Shown: positions 29,332 to 37,826 of the stretch, piece after piece | How the letters are laid out: the number at the start of each line of letters is the position of its first letter | How positions within the stretch are numbered: the stretch's first letter is position 1 | Virus record (IMG/VR): IMGVR_UViG_3300022562_001652 | Location: 1 to 64,000 of that record | Strand: one strand, 5' to 3' | From: a virus | Length of the DNA stretch: 64,000 nucleotides | Translations under genes and position numbers: made by a program | Notes under the pieces: generated by a model | The model's database searches: none | What the model saw: only the letters and a program-made list of their open reading frames with translations | What the model was told of the DNA's origin: nothing

Positions 29332-31404
29332 TTATCCCTTCGCCAACGTCCAGTTCTCCGCGCTTTTTCCCTCGGACGACAGCGGTACGAGCATCCGATT
29401 CTTGTAGGGTTGGGACATATGCCAACTCACACGTTCGAGCGCCCATGAAGAAGCCGAACGTGGGCACTCTCCTACGATCTCGTCGTGCACCTGGCTCAGT
29501 TGGCTGAATCCCTTGCTTCTCAGCTCTTCGTCGTTCTCGATGCGGTTCATCGCTTCTTTGATGATGTCGGCCGCGTCGCACTGAGGCATGTTGCAGCAGA
29601 TCCGTTCCCAGTGCTCACGTTCCCGCTTGTCGAAGCTAGCGAGACCCTCAGCAACGTGCACGCGTCTGCCCGAAATCGTCTCGAGGTATCCCTTCTTATA
29701 CCCCTCCGCGATGGAACGCTTCTGAAAGATCACGAGCTCCGGGTACAGTACGTTGAAGAAGTTGTCGACCAGAGCTTCGTTCTCCTCCTGGACTTCCGGA
29801 AGCCGGGTATCCTGGCGACGACGCCTAGCCAAGGTGTACCACGTACCCCCATAGATCAGCCCGAAGTTCTCTTCCTTCCCGATACGGTAGAGGTCCTTGT
29901 ATTTCTTCTTGAAGGCGTCGAGGCTCTCCGGCGAAGAGAAGACGGCGTCCACGTCTTCGTCGAGATTGAACGAGTGGATCGTCGTGAGGACGTGGATCGC
30001 CGACGGCGCTTTGTACTTCAGCATCGTCTTTAGGAGCCTAGACTCCTCGACCGGAACGAAGCGCCCGACCCTGTTGATCGTGAGAACGAGCTCGAAGCCG
30101 GACATGTCCACCACGATCAGAACGTGGTCTTCTTTAGCAGGTACTCCGCGCGCCGTGATCTGCCCCTTCTTGGGAGCTATGAACCGCTCCTTCACTCCCC
30201 AGGGATCTTTTTCCCCAGGGGAGACCACGTTCTGAAGATTGGCTCCTTTCTTTTCCTTCTTGATCTGCGTCTTCGCCTTGCCGGACTTGAGCTTCCTCTC
30301 GACGATCTTGGACACCGTCCACTTACGAGAAGAGATACGACCTGTGCGCGTTCCGTGCTGGTTGTAGTCGCTGCGAAGCCTGCCGTCTTCCGAACACCCG
30401 CTCATGAGACTCTTGAGATCCTTGGCTAGCTTCGCGTAGACGCTTCTTTTTTGAAAGAGAGTAGCTACTTCGATCCCTTCCTTGATCCAGCGTCTGATGA
30501 CAGCCTGCGTGAATTGAGGCTTTCCGGTCTTCTTGGTGACCAAGTCCGCGTACGTAGGCCACCCGAGCTCCTCGATCAGGACCTGTTTAACCTGGTCCTT
30601 GGCTTCTAAGTTCAGATCCGGATAGCCCATCAGTGCGCGAAGAACGTGCTCCGCCCGAGCCTGTGCTACGAGGGACTTAGAACGAACCTGATCCATCCCA
30701 TCGAGATCGATCAAGATGCCACGATCCTCGCAGCCCATGAGCGTAAGCGTGTACGGCCGATCCACACGGAGATAGGTCTGCCAGTACCCTATGCTCTCGA
30801 GATATTTACGGTGTTTCCAGTAGAGACGGATAGTGTCTTCCGCATCGTCTCCACCGTACTCGTCGTAGACGCGTCTCCATTCTTCAGCCGAACGTGTGAG
30901 TAATGCCCCCTCGGGGAGAGGGGCTCTGCCAGACACCTGGGAGGCATTCAGTTGGAGCGCTGTCTTTCGCCCAGGCAGCTTGTACGAGAAGAGGTTCTTG
31001 AACTCGTCCCTCTTCCTGCCAAGGTACCGACGCGTCTGCTGCTTCAAGCCATGCCGCTCGTTGTTCTCATCCCGAAGCCAGCTCAAGGAGACGATGTCGG
31101 CGTGAAAGCTGGGACGAAGATCTAAATTCCAGTTCTTCAGGAAGGTACGAGCATCAGCCTTGAAGAAGGAGTAGACGATGCGCGACTTCTTGTCACCGAA
31201 CCAATCGGCCAAGACGAACAGGTACTCGGCCTCTACTACATAACGAACCCCCAACCCCCAGGAAAAGCTGAACGTCGTAAGAGTAGACCAGGGCTCTGGA
31301 TCAAACTCCGAATCGAGGGCATAGGGGGTACCGTCCTTGGTAGCTCGCCAAAGTGCATCGAGCGCATGAATCGCTTTCCTCTTGGTATCGATGAGAGTGA
31401 TCAT
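29332..31404 (-). CDS. polA: Family A DNA polymerase, 690 aa
   Basis: Replicative polymerase with an N-terminal 3'-5' exonuclease (ALDSEFDPE, D31/E33; YGGDDAEDTIRLY as Exo III) and a palm-finger domain: motif A VVDMSGFELVL near 433, motif B GKEENFGLIYGG near 515, motif C QVHDEIVGE near 640. Phe in the O-helix (NFG) is the residue that favours normal nucleotides. No 5' nuclease domain is present. ATG 31404 has AAAGGG upstream, immediately after the CCA end of the interrupted tRNA-like RNA. Confidence 0.93.
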   Translation of the reverse strand: MITLIDTKRKAIHALDALWRATKDGTPYALDSEFDPEPWSTLTTFSFSWGLGVRYVVEAEYLFVLADWFGDKKSRIVYSFFKADARTFLKNWNLDLRPSFHADIVSLSWLRDENNERHGLKQQTRRYLGRKRDEFKNLFSYKLPGRKTALQLNASQVSGRAPLPEGALLTRSAEEWRRVYDEYGGDDAEDTIRLYWKHRKYLESIGYWQTYLRVDRPYTLTLMGCEDRGILIDLDGMDQVRSKSLVAQARAEHVLRALMGYPDLNLEAKDQVKQVLIEELGWPTYADLVTKKTGKPQFTQAVIRRWIKEGIEVATLFQKRSVYAKLAKDLKSLMSGCSEDGRLRSDYNQHGTRTGRISSRKWTVSKIVERKLKSGKAKTQIKKEKKGANLQNVVSPGEKDPWGVKERFIAPKKGQITARGVPAKEDHVLIVVDMSGFELVLTINRVGRFVPVEESRLLKTMLKYKAPSAIHVLTTIHSFNLDEDVDAVFSSPESLDAFKKKYKDLYRIGKEENFGLIYGGTWYTLARRRRQDTRLPEVQEENEALVDNFFNVLYPELVIFQKRSIAEGYKKGYLETISGRRVHVAEGLASFDKREREHWERICCNMPQCDAADIIKEAMNRIENDEELRSKGFSQLSQVHDEIVGECPRSASSWALERVSWHMSQPYKNRMLVPLSSEGKSAENWTLAKG

Positions 31405-31413
31405 CCTACCCTT

Positions 31414-31700
31414 TGGGAACGGTGGTGGGAGTCGAACCCACTAAGATGGTTGCCGCCGGGGTTGAACCGAGAACCGGCTGTCGCAGAGCGACACTGCCTC
31501 TGACGTAGCCACGCGACTCTGGGATCCTTCAGAGATTGTCTCGCGCTAATCCGGCTGCTGGAAGGCCCTGCTCGGAACTCAGCGCCCTTGTCGCTTCCGG
31601 GTGCACTGCACGTAATCATCGCCGTCACCGACGACCGCACACCTCGCAACCTTCCCATCATGTCCAGCACCATGCGTGTCTCCGTCCACGCCGCACCGTT
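31414..31700 (-). tRNA. Interrupted tRNA-like RNA, 287 nt
   Basis: The ends fold as one tRNA: AACGGTG (31700-31694) pairs perfectly with CACCGTT (31424-31418), then discriminator C and encoded CCA (31416-31414). The D arm is GCGT/ACGC (31691-31674), A at 26, anticodon stem TGGT (31672-31669) with ACCA (31450-31447), a five-base variable loop TCTTA, and a perfect T arm GTGGG-TTCGACT-CCCAC. About 210 bases interrupt the anticodon loop. I see no clear group I core. The RNA fills exactly the gap between the upstream stop (31708) and the polymerase ribosome binding site. The isotype cannot be read without the splice sites. Confidence 0.55.
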
Positions 31701-31707
31701 CGAGGCC

Positions 31708-32160
31708 CTACTTCGCCTTCTTGGGAATCTTCATGCCCTTCTTAGGGATCTTCACGCCAGACGACTTCTTGGGAGCTTCCTCCTCTTCCTCTTCCTCTTC
31801 TTCTTCTTCTTCTTCTTCTTCTTCTTCTTCTTCCTCGTCCTCGTCCTCTTCTTCCTCTTCTTCCTCTTCTTCCTCTTCTTCCTCCTCGTCCTCTTCTTCC
31901 GGCTCAGGCTTCTTCGCCTTCTTCTTCGCCGTCACCGTCTTCTTTTTCTCCTCCACTTCCTTCTTCACCTTCTCCTTCTTCTCCACGGAAGTAGTTTCCC
32001 CCGTAGAAGCCTGCCCGAGCCGGACGAAGACGGACAGTTCGGGGATGTTGGTCAGGACAACCTGAATGCGGCGGCGAGCATCCTCGCACGCAGCCTTCTC
32101 GTCGGTCGCCTCCACCAAGAGAACTGCCTTCATGGGAACTTCCACGCGATACTCACTCAT
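31708..32160 (-). CDS. Poly-glutamate-rich protein, 150 aa
   Basis: ATG 32160 is preceded by AAGGAGAAAGGAAG. Residues 1-60 form a small alpha/beta domain (VPMKAVLLVEATDEKAACED). A Lys/Glu linker follows, then about 45 nearly uninterrupted Glu/Asp codons (31770-31900), and a basic tail (KIPKKGMKIPKKAK). The acidic run resembles DNA-mimic or protein-interaction tails. Function unknown; it lies between replication genes. Confidence 0.75.
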   Translation of the reverse strand: MSEYRVEVPMKAVLLVEATDEKAACEDARRRIQVVLTNIPELSVFVRLGQASTGETTSVEKKEKVKKEVEEKKKTVTAKKKAKKPEPEEEDEEEEEEEEEEEEEEDEDEEEEEEEEEEEEEEEEEEEEAPKKSSGVKIPKKGMKIPKKAK

Positions 32161-32177
32161 CGTTCTTCCTTTCTCCT

Positions 32178-33209
32178 TCACGACAGCCCGAGGGCTTCTT
32201 TGTCTTCGTCACTAAGCTTCGCCAGAACGTCTGAAGGAAGCTCTTCTGGGTAGCAAGCGATGCCGGCGTTACGAAGGTGATCGATCGCCTCCGTCATGGT
32301 TTCTATCCGCATCCCTTCTTTCTTGTACTTCTTGTAGATCGGGACAACGTCGCGAACAGGAGCAGAGCCAAGCTCGAGTACGGCGTTCACGAAGTACCAA
32401 AGCTGCGTAGCTGGCTTCTCTGGGTTTGTGTCGACCTCGAGCACGCAGAGAATGCGATCGAGATCCAGCTTTTTCTTCTCTTCCGCCTTCGGCTCAGGAA
32501 GAGACACGCCCGCCTTCTGAAGGACAACAGAAAAACCGTCCCTCATGTTCCCGAGAAAGCTGCGCACGCACTCTGCCTGGTCGGGACAAGCCGAACATTC
32601 GGCAGAAGCCATGTCCACGTATATCCCGAAGCAACCACAAGCCTTGATGAGCTTGAGAGTCTCTTCTCCAGGAAGACGGCTCAGGATCTCCTTCTTCTCT
32701 GCCTCATCCATAGATGAGAGGATGGAGTGGATCTCCAATCGCAATCCCTCATCAGAGACGTCAGAATTCGCCCTCTCCGAGTAACTCACGAGAGCGCCAG
32801 CCTTCTTGAGCTCGGCGAGCGTAGCTAGCAAGATCTCTCGATCCAGCATCTTCGATGGCTCTAGTTTCGACTCCAGCTTCGGCTTCGGCTTCTTTTTCTC
32901 CCTCTCTTCTTTTTCTTCTTCCTCCTCTTCGTCGTCGTTCTTCTTCTTCTTTCTCTTCTTCTTGACACTGGTCTTCTCTTCCGTCTTCTTCTCGGCGGTG
33001 TCGGGTGCGTCTTCGATCGTGATCCCCTTGTCACGGAAGAAGCGGCGGGCGGCTACGAGCGGCTTCTCCCCTTTCTGAATCGCTTCAGCCATGACGACCT
33101 TCAAGCGACCCGCGTGACGAGGAGCCAAACCACGCCCCTTGAACTTCTTGTCGTAGAGAGACGAAGCCTTGTCGGTGGCTTCTTGCTTAACGTTTGCCTT
33201 CGTTCCCAC
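32178..33209 (-). CDS. Hypothetical protein with four-Cys module, 343 aa
   Basis: GTG 33209 has AAGGAGG six bases upstream; an ATG between them is out of frame. Residues 1-60 are basic and helical, 70-115 is a Lys/Glu low-complexity linker, and 120 onward is a folded part. Residues about 190-220 read CGCFGIYVDMASAECSACPD with QAEC, the same C-F...D...C-x2-C-P-x4-C module as at the end of the gp32-like protein. A role in replication is inferred from context. Confidence 0.72.
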   Translation of the reverse strand: MGTKANVKQEATDKASSLYDKKFKGRGLAPRHAGRLKVVMAEAIQKGEKPLVAARRFFRDKGITIEDAPDTAEKKTEEKTSVKKKRKKKKNDDEEEEEEKEEREKKKPKPKLESKLEPSKMLDREILLATLAELKKAGALVSYSERANSDVSDEGLRLEIHSILSSMDEAEKKEILSRLPGEETLKLIKACGCFGIYVDMASAECSACPDQAECVRSFLGNMRDGFSVVLQKAGVSLPEPKAEEKKKLDLDRILCVLEVDTNPEKPATQLWYFVNAVLELGSAPVRDVVPIYKKYKKEGMRIETMTEAIDHLRNAGIACYPEELPSDVLAKLSDEDKEALGLS

Positions 33210-33292
33210 TCATATCCTCCTTGTCAAAAAGAGCAAAACTACTCTACGTCTGATAAAGACGACCTGCAAGTCTTTTCGATCCCTTATTTCGT

Positions 33293-34303
33293 TTAGAAAC
33301 GCGCTAGCTTAGCACGCACGGTCTCTCGGAAGACGTCTCCGCATCCTAAAGGAACGCTTTTCGCGATCAAAGATCGGAGTTCTTCTCTGGGAAGATCGTC
33401 GGGGTCTTTTCCTTTCGGAAGAACGATCACGCGAACGAGCCAAACTTCGCTCAGGCGTTCGGCCAAAGCGTACGCCTTTTCCAGAGCATCCGGATCCCAC
33501 ATCACGACGATCTCGTTCGCGGCCGTCCTCGCCAGCAAGGAAAGCTGGGTCTGTGAAAAGTGCGTTCCGAAGGTTGCTACAGCTCCGGGACCAACGTGTA
33601 TGGCGGAAAAGACGTCCTCGACAAGGACGACTCTCTTTTTGTCGGCCAGAAGCTCTATCCCGTAGAGATCCTCAGAAGCGTGGGAAGCGATCGAGTTGAG
33701 ATACTTCTTCACGCCAGAAGGAGGCTTCGAAGCCATCCACCGTCCCTGAAACCAACGGAGCTGGTTTCCACGGTAGACAGGGACAATGAGCCGGTTCGCG
33801 TACCGACCGTGAGAACACCAGCCGATCTTTCTCCGCTGCCCTTCGCGTTTGGAAATGCCACGCTCTCTCAGGTAGGAGGGTGCTTCTTTTCCAACCTCCA
33901 CAGGCGTAAAGCTCTCTGGTAGAAAGCACGGATCGACGGCTAGAGGTTCAGAAGGTTCTGGCAGACCTCGAAAGGCTCGCTCGACGACATCGGCCAGGCT
34001 GGATGTGTCTCCCTCGTCAGTAGAAAACTCCTTGAGTATGTCGATCGTACGTAGGACGTTCTCTCCTTCGAGCCTCCCGATCAGATCGAAGGCGGTGCCT
34101 GCTTCATCGCAGTAGAAGCAAAGCCATGTTCCTGGCGGTCTGTCCTTCTTCTCACCTACCAAGACCCAGAGCTTGTCTTTCTTTCCGCAGACCGGACACT
34201 CGAGGCTCCAGTTGTCTCCGTGTTCTTTGTACTCGAACCTCTCGAGATAGCGTCTCGCATCGAAGTCCTTCTCGATCGATGCAACGACGTCTCGGAAACT
34301 CAC
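33293..34303 (-). CDS. DnaG-like primase, 336 aa
   Basis: The zinc-binding domain has C36PVC39 and C62FYC65 (ECPVCGKKDK, LCFYC). A central part has YLRERGIS, and the TOPRIM domain has VVLVEDVFSAIHVG near residue 225 with VVMWDPDALEKA near 270, the metal-binding acidic residues. Shorter than cellular DnaG and without a fused helicase; the DnaB-like helicase is encoded separately at 38397. The GTG start overlaps the previous stop (GTGA). An 83-base gap follows. Confidence 0.87.
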   Translation of the reverse strand: MSFRDVVASIEKDFDARRYLERFEYKEHGDNWSLECPVCGKKDKLWVLVGEKKDRPPGTWLCFYCDEAGTAFDLIGRLEGENVLRTIDILKEFSTDEGDTSSLADVVERAFRGLPEPSEPLAVDPCFLPESFTPVEVGKEAPSYLRERGISKREGQRRKIGWCSHGRYANRLIVPVYRGNQLRWFQGRWMASKPPSGVKKYLNSIASHASEDLYGIELLADKKRVVLVEDVFSAIHVGPGAVATFGTHFSQTQLSLLARTAANEIVVMWDPDALEKAYALAERLSEVWLVRVIVLPKGKDPDDLPREELRSLIAKSVPLGCGDVFRETVRAKLARF

Positions 34304-34632
34304 CCCCCCTCCTTGTGCAACATGAGATCCATCACGGTGACTGTACCGTCTTCCTTCTTGAAGCCCATTATAGATACGTAGAAGTTCTCTACCCCGATCG
34401 CTTTCACGTAGTCACTAGAGGGTGTTCCATCGATAAGTATCCAGGAAAGACGAACTTCTTCAGAGGACATCACCAGACTCTGAGGAACGCCAATGGGCAC
34501 TACGTCCCCTCTAAACTGGAACTGTATCCAGCCAAAGCGCATGACGTTCGACCACCCTAGAAGGCTCTCGTAGGGCATGCCGAGAAGATCCAGTCGCGAA
34601 GTGATCGCCGTAGGGCTCTGCTCTTCCTTCAT
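34300..34632 (-). CDS. Hypothetical protein, 110 aa
   Basis: ATG 34632 overlaps the methyltransferase stop and follows TTGGAGGCAG. The protein is beta-rich (GWIQFQFRGDVVPIGVPQSL) with a C-terminal strand pair. No family recognised. Confidence 0.7.
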   Translation of the reverse strand: MKEEQSPTAITSRLDLLGMPYESLLGWSNVMRFGWIQFQFRGDVVPIGVPQSLVMSSEEVRLSWILIDGTPSSDYVKAIGVENFYVSIMGFKKEDGTVTVMDLMLHKEGG

Positions 34633-36056
34633 GACTGCCTCCAATACCTGTTTCGAAGATGGGACACCGTCACGAACTCGTGTTCCTTTTCGAAGCCGAG
34701 GAAGCGCATCCCTTCCAGCCCTGCGGCACATCCCGTCGTTCCAGAGCCGCAGAATGGGTCGAGTATTAAGCCACCGGACGGTGTGATCAAGCGAATGAGC
34801 CAACGCATGAGCTCGATCCCCTTCAAAGTCGGGTGTCGGTTGTGGCGACCACCACGCCTACCAGCTCCAGCACGAGGATCGTTCAGTCCCAACGATCCGT
34901 CCTTCCGATCGGTGGCTTCGCCACCACTCCTGGTCGGCAGTGACTCGCACCCTGCGTCGCGCTCCTTGGACGACGGCTTAGCAACGTAATAGAAACGCGA
35001 TGCGCCACCAGCAGAAGCGTAGCCTTGATCAGCTCTGGGTCTTCCTTGACGTTTGCCATAGGTGTTGGCTTGTTTGTTACCCCCACCGTTACGCTGCACA
35101 GCGGTACCGTCTCTCTTAAAGCCACTCTGCTCATCGAGAAGTTTCACAGGACACCCTGGAAGACAGTCCCAGACCACCACGGTCTGCTCGCCGTGCAGCA
35201 CGCCGTTAGGCTTCGGGTCCCCGCTCGGGGCAAGCGGCTGGGCGAAACCCCCTCCACGCTTGCCGCTGTGAAACGTCTGACCAAGAGTTTTGTTCCCATG
35301 GCCTCGGCAAGCCTCGCCACGCTTCAGGTACTTGCAGGTCTGGGCCCGGGAGTCCCCTTTCAAAACGACCTCTCCCACAGGCGCGCACCACTCCGTGTGC
35401 GAGAAGACGAGGTGAGCAGGCCATCTCCCACCATCCTTGCCTGCGATAGGAGACCTGTTGATGCTTCGCCATCCGCTAGGACCGACCGTGGTCTTGCCGA
35501 GAACGCGCTCGAGCTTCTCCGTCGTCGCGATGCGACAGGCATCCACGTTCAGAGCTCCTGTTCCATAGATCTCCATGACCTGATCGACGGTCATGCCTTT
35601 TGGAAAAGGCTTGCGTCCCAAGATCCAGTGCTCCGCCGCCGGCTTCATACATGTTCCCCTGCTGCCTTTACGTGGTCCCTTGGCGAAGCCTGTTCCGAAC
35701 AGGTGGTGGACGATGTCCCTGATCTCGAAGCCCGCGTCTTCGACAGCCGTCCCCGTGCGATGAGAAGTTCGAGGAAGAGCCCATACGAGAGAGTACCCAC
35801 CTGGCTTGAGCACGCGAAGGCACTCTCTCATGATCGACGACAGCCACGACGTCCACAGCACACGGCCGCCTCTATCGCTGTCCCACGCCTTGCCCATGAA
35901 GCCGATGCCTGCGGGCGGGTCCGTCACGACGGCGTCGACGCTTTTGTCTGGGAGAAGACGAAGGAGATCGAGGCTGTCGCCCTGCACGACCGACCATCCT
36001 GGTTTCCCAGCGACAACGGACGAGAAAATCCTTTTCTTCCTCTTCCTCATCCTCAT
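34629..36056 (-). CDS. DNA (N4-cytosine/N6-adenine) methyltransferase, 475 aa
   Basis: Catalytic motif IV comes first (VVTDPPAGIGF, DPPA at residues 46-49 instead of DPPY/SPPY) and the SAM-binding motif ILDPFCGSGTTGCAAG lies near residue 430, the permuted order of the beta class. The insert between is long and Gly/Arg-rich with several Cys and His. It probably modifies phage DNA against restriction; the recognition site is unknown. ATG 36056 overlaps the previous stop. Confidence 0.85.
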   Translation of the reverse strand: MRMRKRKKRIFSSVVAGKPGWSVVQGDSLDLLRLLPDKSVDAVVTDPPAGIGFMGKAWDSDRGGRVLWTSWLSSIMRECLRVLKPGGYSLVWALPRTSHRTGTAVEDAGFEIRDIVHHLFGTGFAKGPRKGSRGTCMKPAAEHWILGRKPFPKGMTVDQVMEIYGTGALNVDACRIATTEKLERVLGKTTVGPSGWRSINRSPIAGKDGGRWPAHLVFSHTEWCAPVGEVVLKGDSRAQTCKYLKRGEACRGHGNKTLGQTFHSGKRGGGFAQPLAPSGDPKPNGVLHGEQTVVVWDCLPGCPVKLLDEQSGFKRDGTAVQRNGGGNKQANTYGKRQGRPRADQGYASAGGASRFYYVAKPSSKERDAGCESLPTRSGGEATDRKDGSLGLNDPRAGAGRRGGRHNRHPTLKGIELMRWLIRLITPSGGLILDPFCGSGTTGCAAGLEGMRFLGFEKEHEFVTVSHLRNRYWRQS

Positions 36057-36655
36057 GGTCCTGAAGGAGGAAGGGTACAATGCGTCTGCGCAATGCGCAG
36101 GATCTCGTCCCAGTCAGATGACCGACGGAAGCCTGTCCAAAAGATGCTCCCCACCACGTTGTAGGGTGTCGCCCAGAGCACAGGCGTGGTGCCTTTGAAT
36201 CGCCAATACTCTCCCCAGGCCGCTACGTGCTTCTCTTTGTCGTCTACGAACACGTCTCCGTGGATGAAGTACTTCTGCGCCGTGAAGATGATCTCGTCGT
36301 CCGCGAAGCCCATGCGCTTGCGGAGCCACGTATGTCTCTCGTAGTGCCAGTACGGGCTCGAGTGCCACGGAGTCGTGACACAGAAGACGTCGGCCACCTC
36401 GCGCAGAGCCTGTACACCATCTTTGGCTCCTGGTAGTACAGCAAGAGAGGCACAAAACCCTTGCGAGGTGACAAGGCTATTAACTTCTCTCTTTTCATTA
36501 GGGGTCAGCTCGCAGAACTCGTGAAGCTCGTACATGTTTATGTTTTCATGGTCATACGATCTGCCGGTCGCAATCTGTACTGCTTCGATGTAACTTTTTC
36601 CGAAGTCGGCGAAGACACCGTCGCAGTCTAAGAGAACACGCGCTCTTCTCTTCAT
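36053..36655 (-). CDS. HAD-family 5'-nucleotidase-like phosphatase, 200 aa
   Basis: The N-terminal VLLDCDGVFADF has the DxD nucleophile pair of HAD phosphatases of the 5'(3')-deoxyribonucleotidase type. Motif II is VFCVTTPWHS, and motif IV is DVFVDDKEKHVAAW. Similar enzymes in phages dephosphorylate nucleotides. ATG 36655 overlaps the upstream stop with AAGGAGAAAG before it. Confidence 0.85.
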   Translation of the reverse strand: MKRRARVLLDCDGVFADFGKSYIEAVQIATGRSYDHENINMYELHEFCELTPNEKREVNSLVTSQGFCASLAVLPGAKDGVQALREVADVFCVTTPWHSSPYWHYERHTWLRKRMGFADDEIIFTAQKYFIHGDVFVDDKEKHVAAWGEYWRFKGTTPVLWATPYNVVGSIFWTGFRRSSDWDEILRIAQTHCTLPPSGP

Positions 36656-37302
36656 CTCTTCTTTCTCCTTCCACGACACCTAGAACACGTCAGGTAACCC
36701 TTGGTTCTCTTCCTACCACAAGCGCAAAAGCCCGCCTTTCGACGAGCCGTCCTTCTCTCTCGTGCTTTCTGATTCTCCTCGAGAACACAACCTCTGCATA
36801 CTCGTGTAAGACTACCCCACCCACAAATCACGCAGATTCCACTCCGTGCCTCTTCGTCTCGACGACGTCTCTTGCGCTCACGCTGTCGAGCAGCCATGGC
36901 TCCCTTCGTGTGCTCCTCGCATCGGTTTCCTTCGTGAGCAGGACGAGAGCACCAAAGAAGGTCACAGAGGCCCATGCTTCGACGTTCCTCAATACTGTGC
37001 AGAAAATTATTCCTGACTTCCTTGTTTCGCCGTTCGAGAGCCCTCTTACGAGAATCGTGGTTCTTCTTCTCCCTGTGCCTTTCACAGAGAACCTTGCCTC
37101 CGGTAGAAGCACCACACTGCAAGCACAGCCCTTGCCTTCTACGCTCTCTTCGAAGCTGTCGGTGTTTCTCGTTGTTCTCTTCCAAATGTCTTGCACAGAA
37201 CTGACGCCCTTTGAGAGGCTCTGTGCAGCTGATTACTCGACAAAGACCTGCTCGGCGTTTTTCGTACTCACGTTCTTTCAGCTTCTTGAGCTGACGCTTC
37301 AT
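36652..37302 (-). CDS. Five-fold zinc-knuckle array protein, 216 aa
   Basis: Five tandem modules of about 40 residues, each with R-x-x-G-[LIF]-C, 2-5 residues, C, then G..C..[HC] and an Arg-rich helix. Examples are AGLCRVISC...FCARH, QGLCLQCG...LCERH, MGLCDLLWC...RCEEH, SGICVICG...VCRGC and AGFCACG...TCSRC. It is strongly basic and likely binds nucleic acid. ATG 37302 overlaps the upstream gene by 35 bases, more than usual here. Confidence 0.8.
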   Translation of the reverse strand: MKRQLKKLKEREYEKRRAGLCRVISCTEPLKGRQFCARHLEENNEKHRQLRRERRRQGLCLQCGASTGGKVLCERHREKKNHDSRKRALERRNKEVRNNFLHSIEERRSMGLCDLLWCSRPAHEGNRCEEHTKGAMAARQRERKRRRRDEEARSGICVICGWGSLTRVCRGCVLEENQKARERRTARRKAGFCACGRKRTKGYLTCSRCRGRRKKR

Positions 37303-37618
37303 CGTCCTTGGCCTCTTCGTACTCCACGATGACGCAAAGCCTCTTCAAACGCTTACCTACGAGAGGACGAAAGGCCTCCTGTAAGGTACTACAGCAGAGA
37401 CGCCTCCTGATAGACGGATCGGGAGGAGCGACCAGGTGTTCGCTGTCGGAAGAACACTCGTCGATCACAATTCGTTGCTCAGGACCCGCCAAGCGCACTA
37501 CTGACGGCCGGCCGACATAGCGCTGAAACTGGTATTCGTAGTGACTGCTGATAGGAACCCCGTTTTCACAGAACGGACATTTGAAATCATCAACGCGTAC
37601 AGGGACGCCGCTACTCAT
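37268..37618 (-). CDS. Hypothetical protein with CPFC motif, 116 aa
   Basis: ATG 37618 lies 8 bases inside the previous gene. KCPFCENGVPISSHYEYQ looks like the first half of a zinc ribbon, and CCSTL further on may be the second half. The C-terminus is acidic. No family recognised. Confidence 0.7.
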   Translation of the reverse strand: MSSGVPVRVDDFKCPFCENGVPISSHYEYQFQRYVGRPSVVRLAGPEQRIVIDECSSDSEHLVAPPDPSIRRRLCCSTLQEAFRPLVGKRLKRLCVIVEYEEAKDDEASAQEAERT

Positions 37619-37826
37619 CACAGATTCCTTCTTTCTTGGCAAACCACATCGGCACTTCGATCTCCTCCCGTTCGTCCCCCTCTTCCAGATCATCCGGATC
37701 AGGGTCTGTGATGATGCTCTTGGGGATCCACCGCTCTTCGCCTTCGTAAAGCACGAGAACTGCCTTCTCAGTGACCTTGATCACGTCTACGTCCTCGAGC
37801 CTGTAGAGCTCGTCATAGTCACGCAC
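37611..37826 (-). CDS. Hypothetical beta-barrel protein, 71 aa
   Basis: GTG 37826 follows GGAGGAGACAGAC and overlaps the TSCPD stop. The central part (VTEKAVLVLYEGEERWIPKS) matches a common small phage protein pattern ending in WIPKS-x-I, probably an SH3-like barrel. Function unknown. Confidence 0.72.
   Translation of the reverse strand: MRDYDELYRLEDVDVIKVTEKAVLVLYEGEERWIPKSIITDPDPDDLEEGDEREEIEVPMWFAKKEGICDE

Noticed and set aside
31456-31665. Group I intron core inside the interrupted tRNA
   Set aside because: I looked for the conserved paired segments with GACTA and TAGTC-like sequence and did not find them, so I do not call an intron class.
31414-31700. tmRNA
   Set aside because: Size and tRNA-like ends would fit, but a normal 4-bp D stem is present, the acceptor lacks the G3-U70 pair of tmRNA-Ala, and no tag reading frame ending in Ala-Ala was found.
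31588-32253. Plus-strand Leu/Phe- or Ser-rich frames over the poly-Glu gene
   Set aside because: They are the antisense of the GAA/GAG run and lack start signals.
33210-33292. Promoter in the gap between primase and the 343-residue protein gene
   Set aside because: A TTGCAG-17-TAGAGT pair can be drawn on the minus strand but matches the consensus weakly; the strand is a continuous operon, so I do not claim it.
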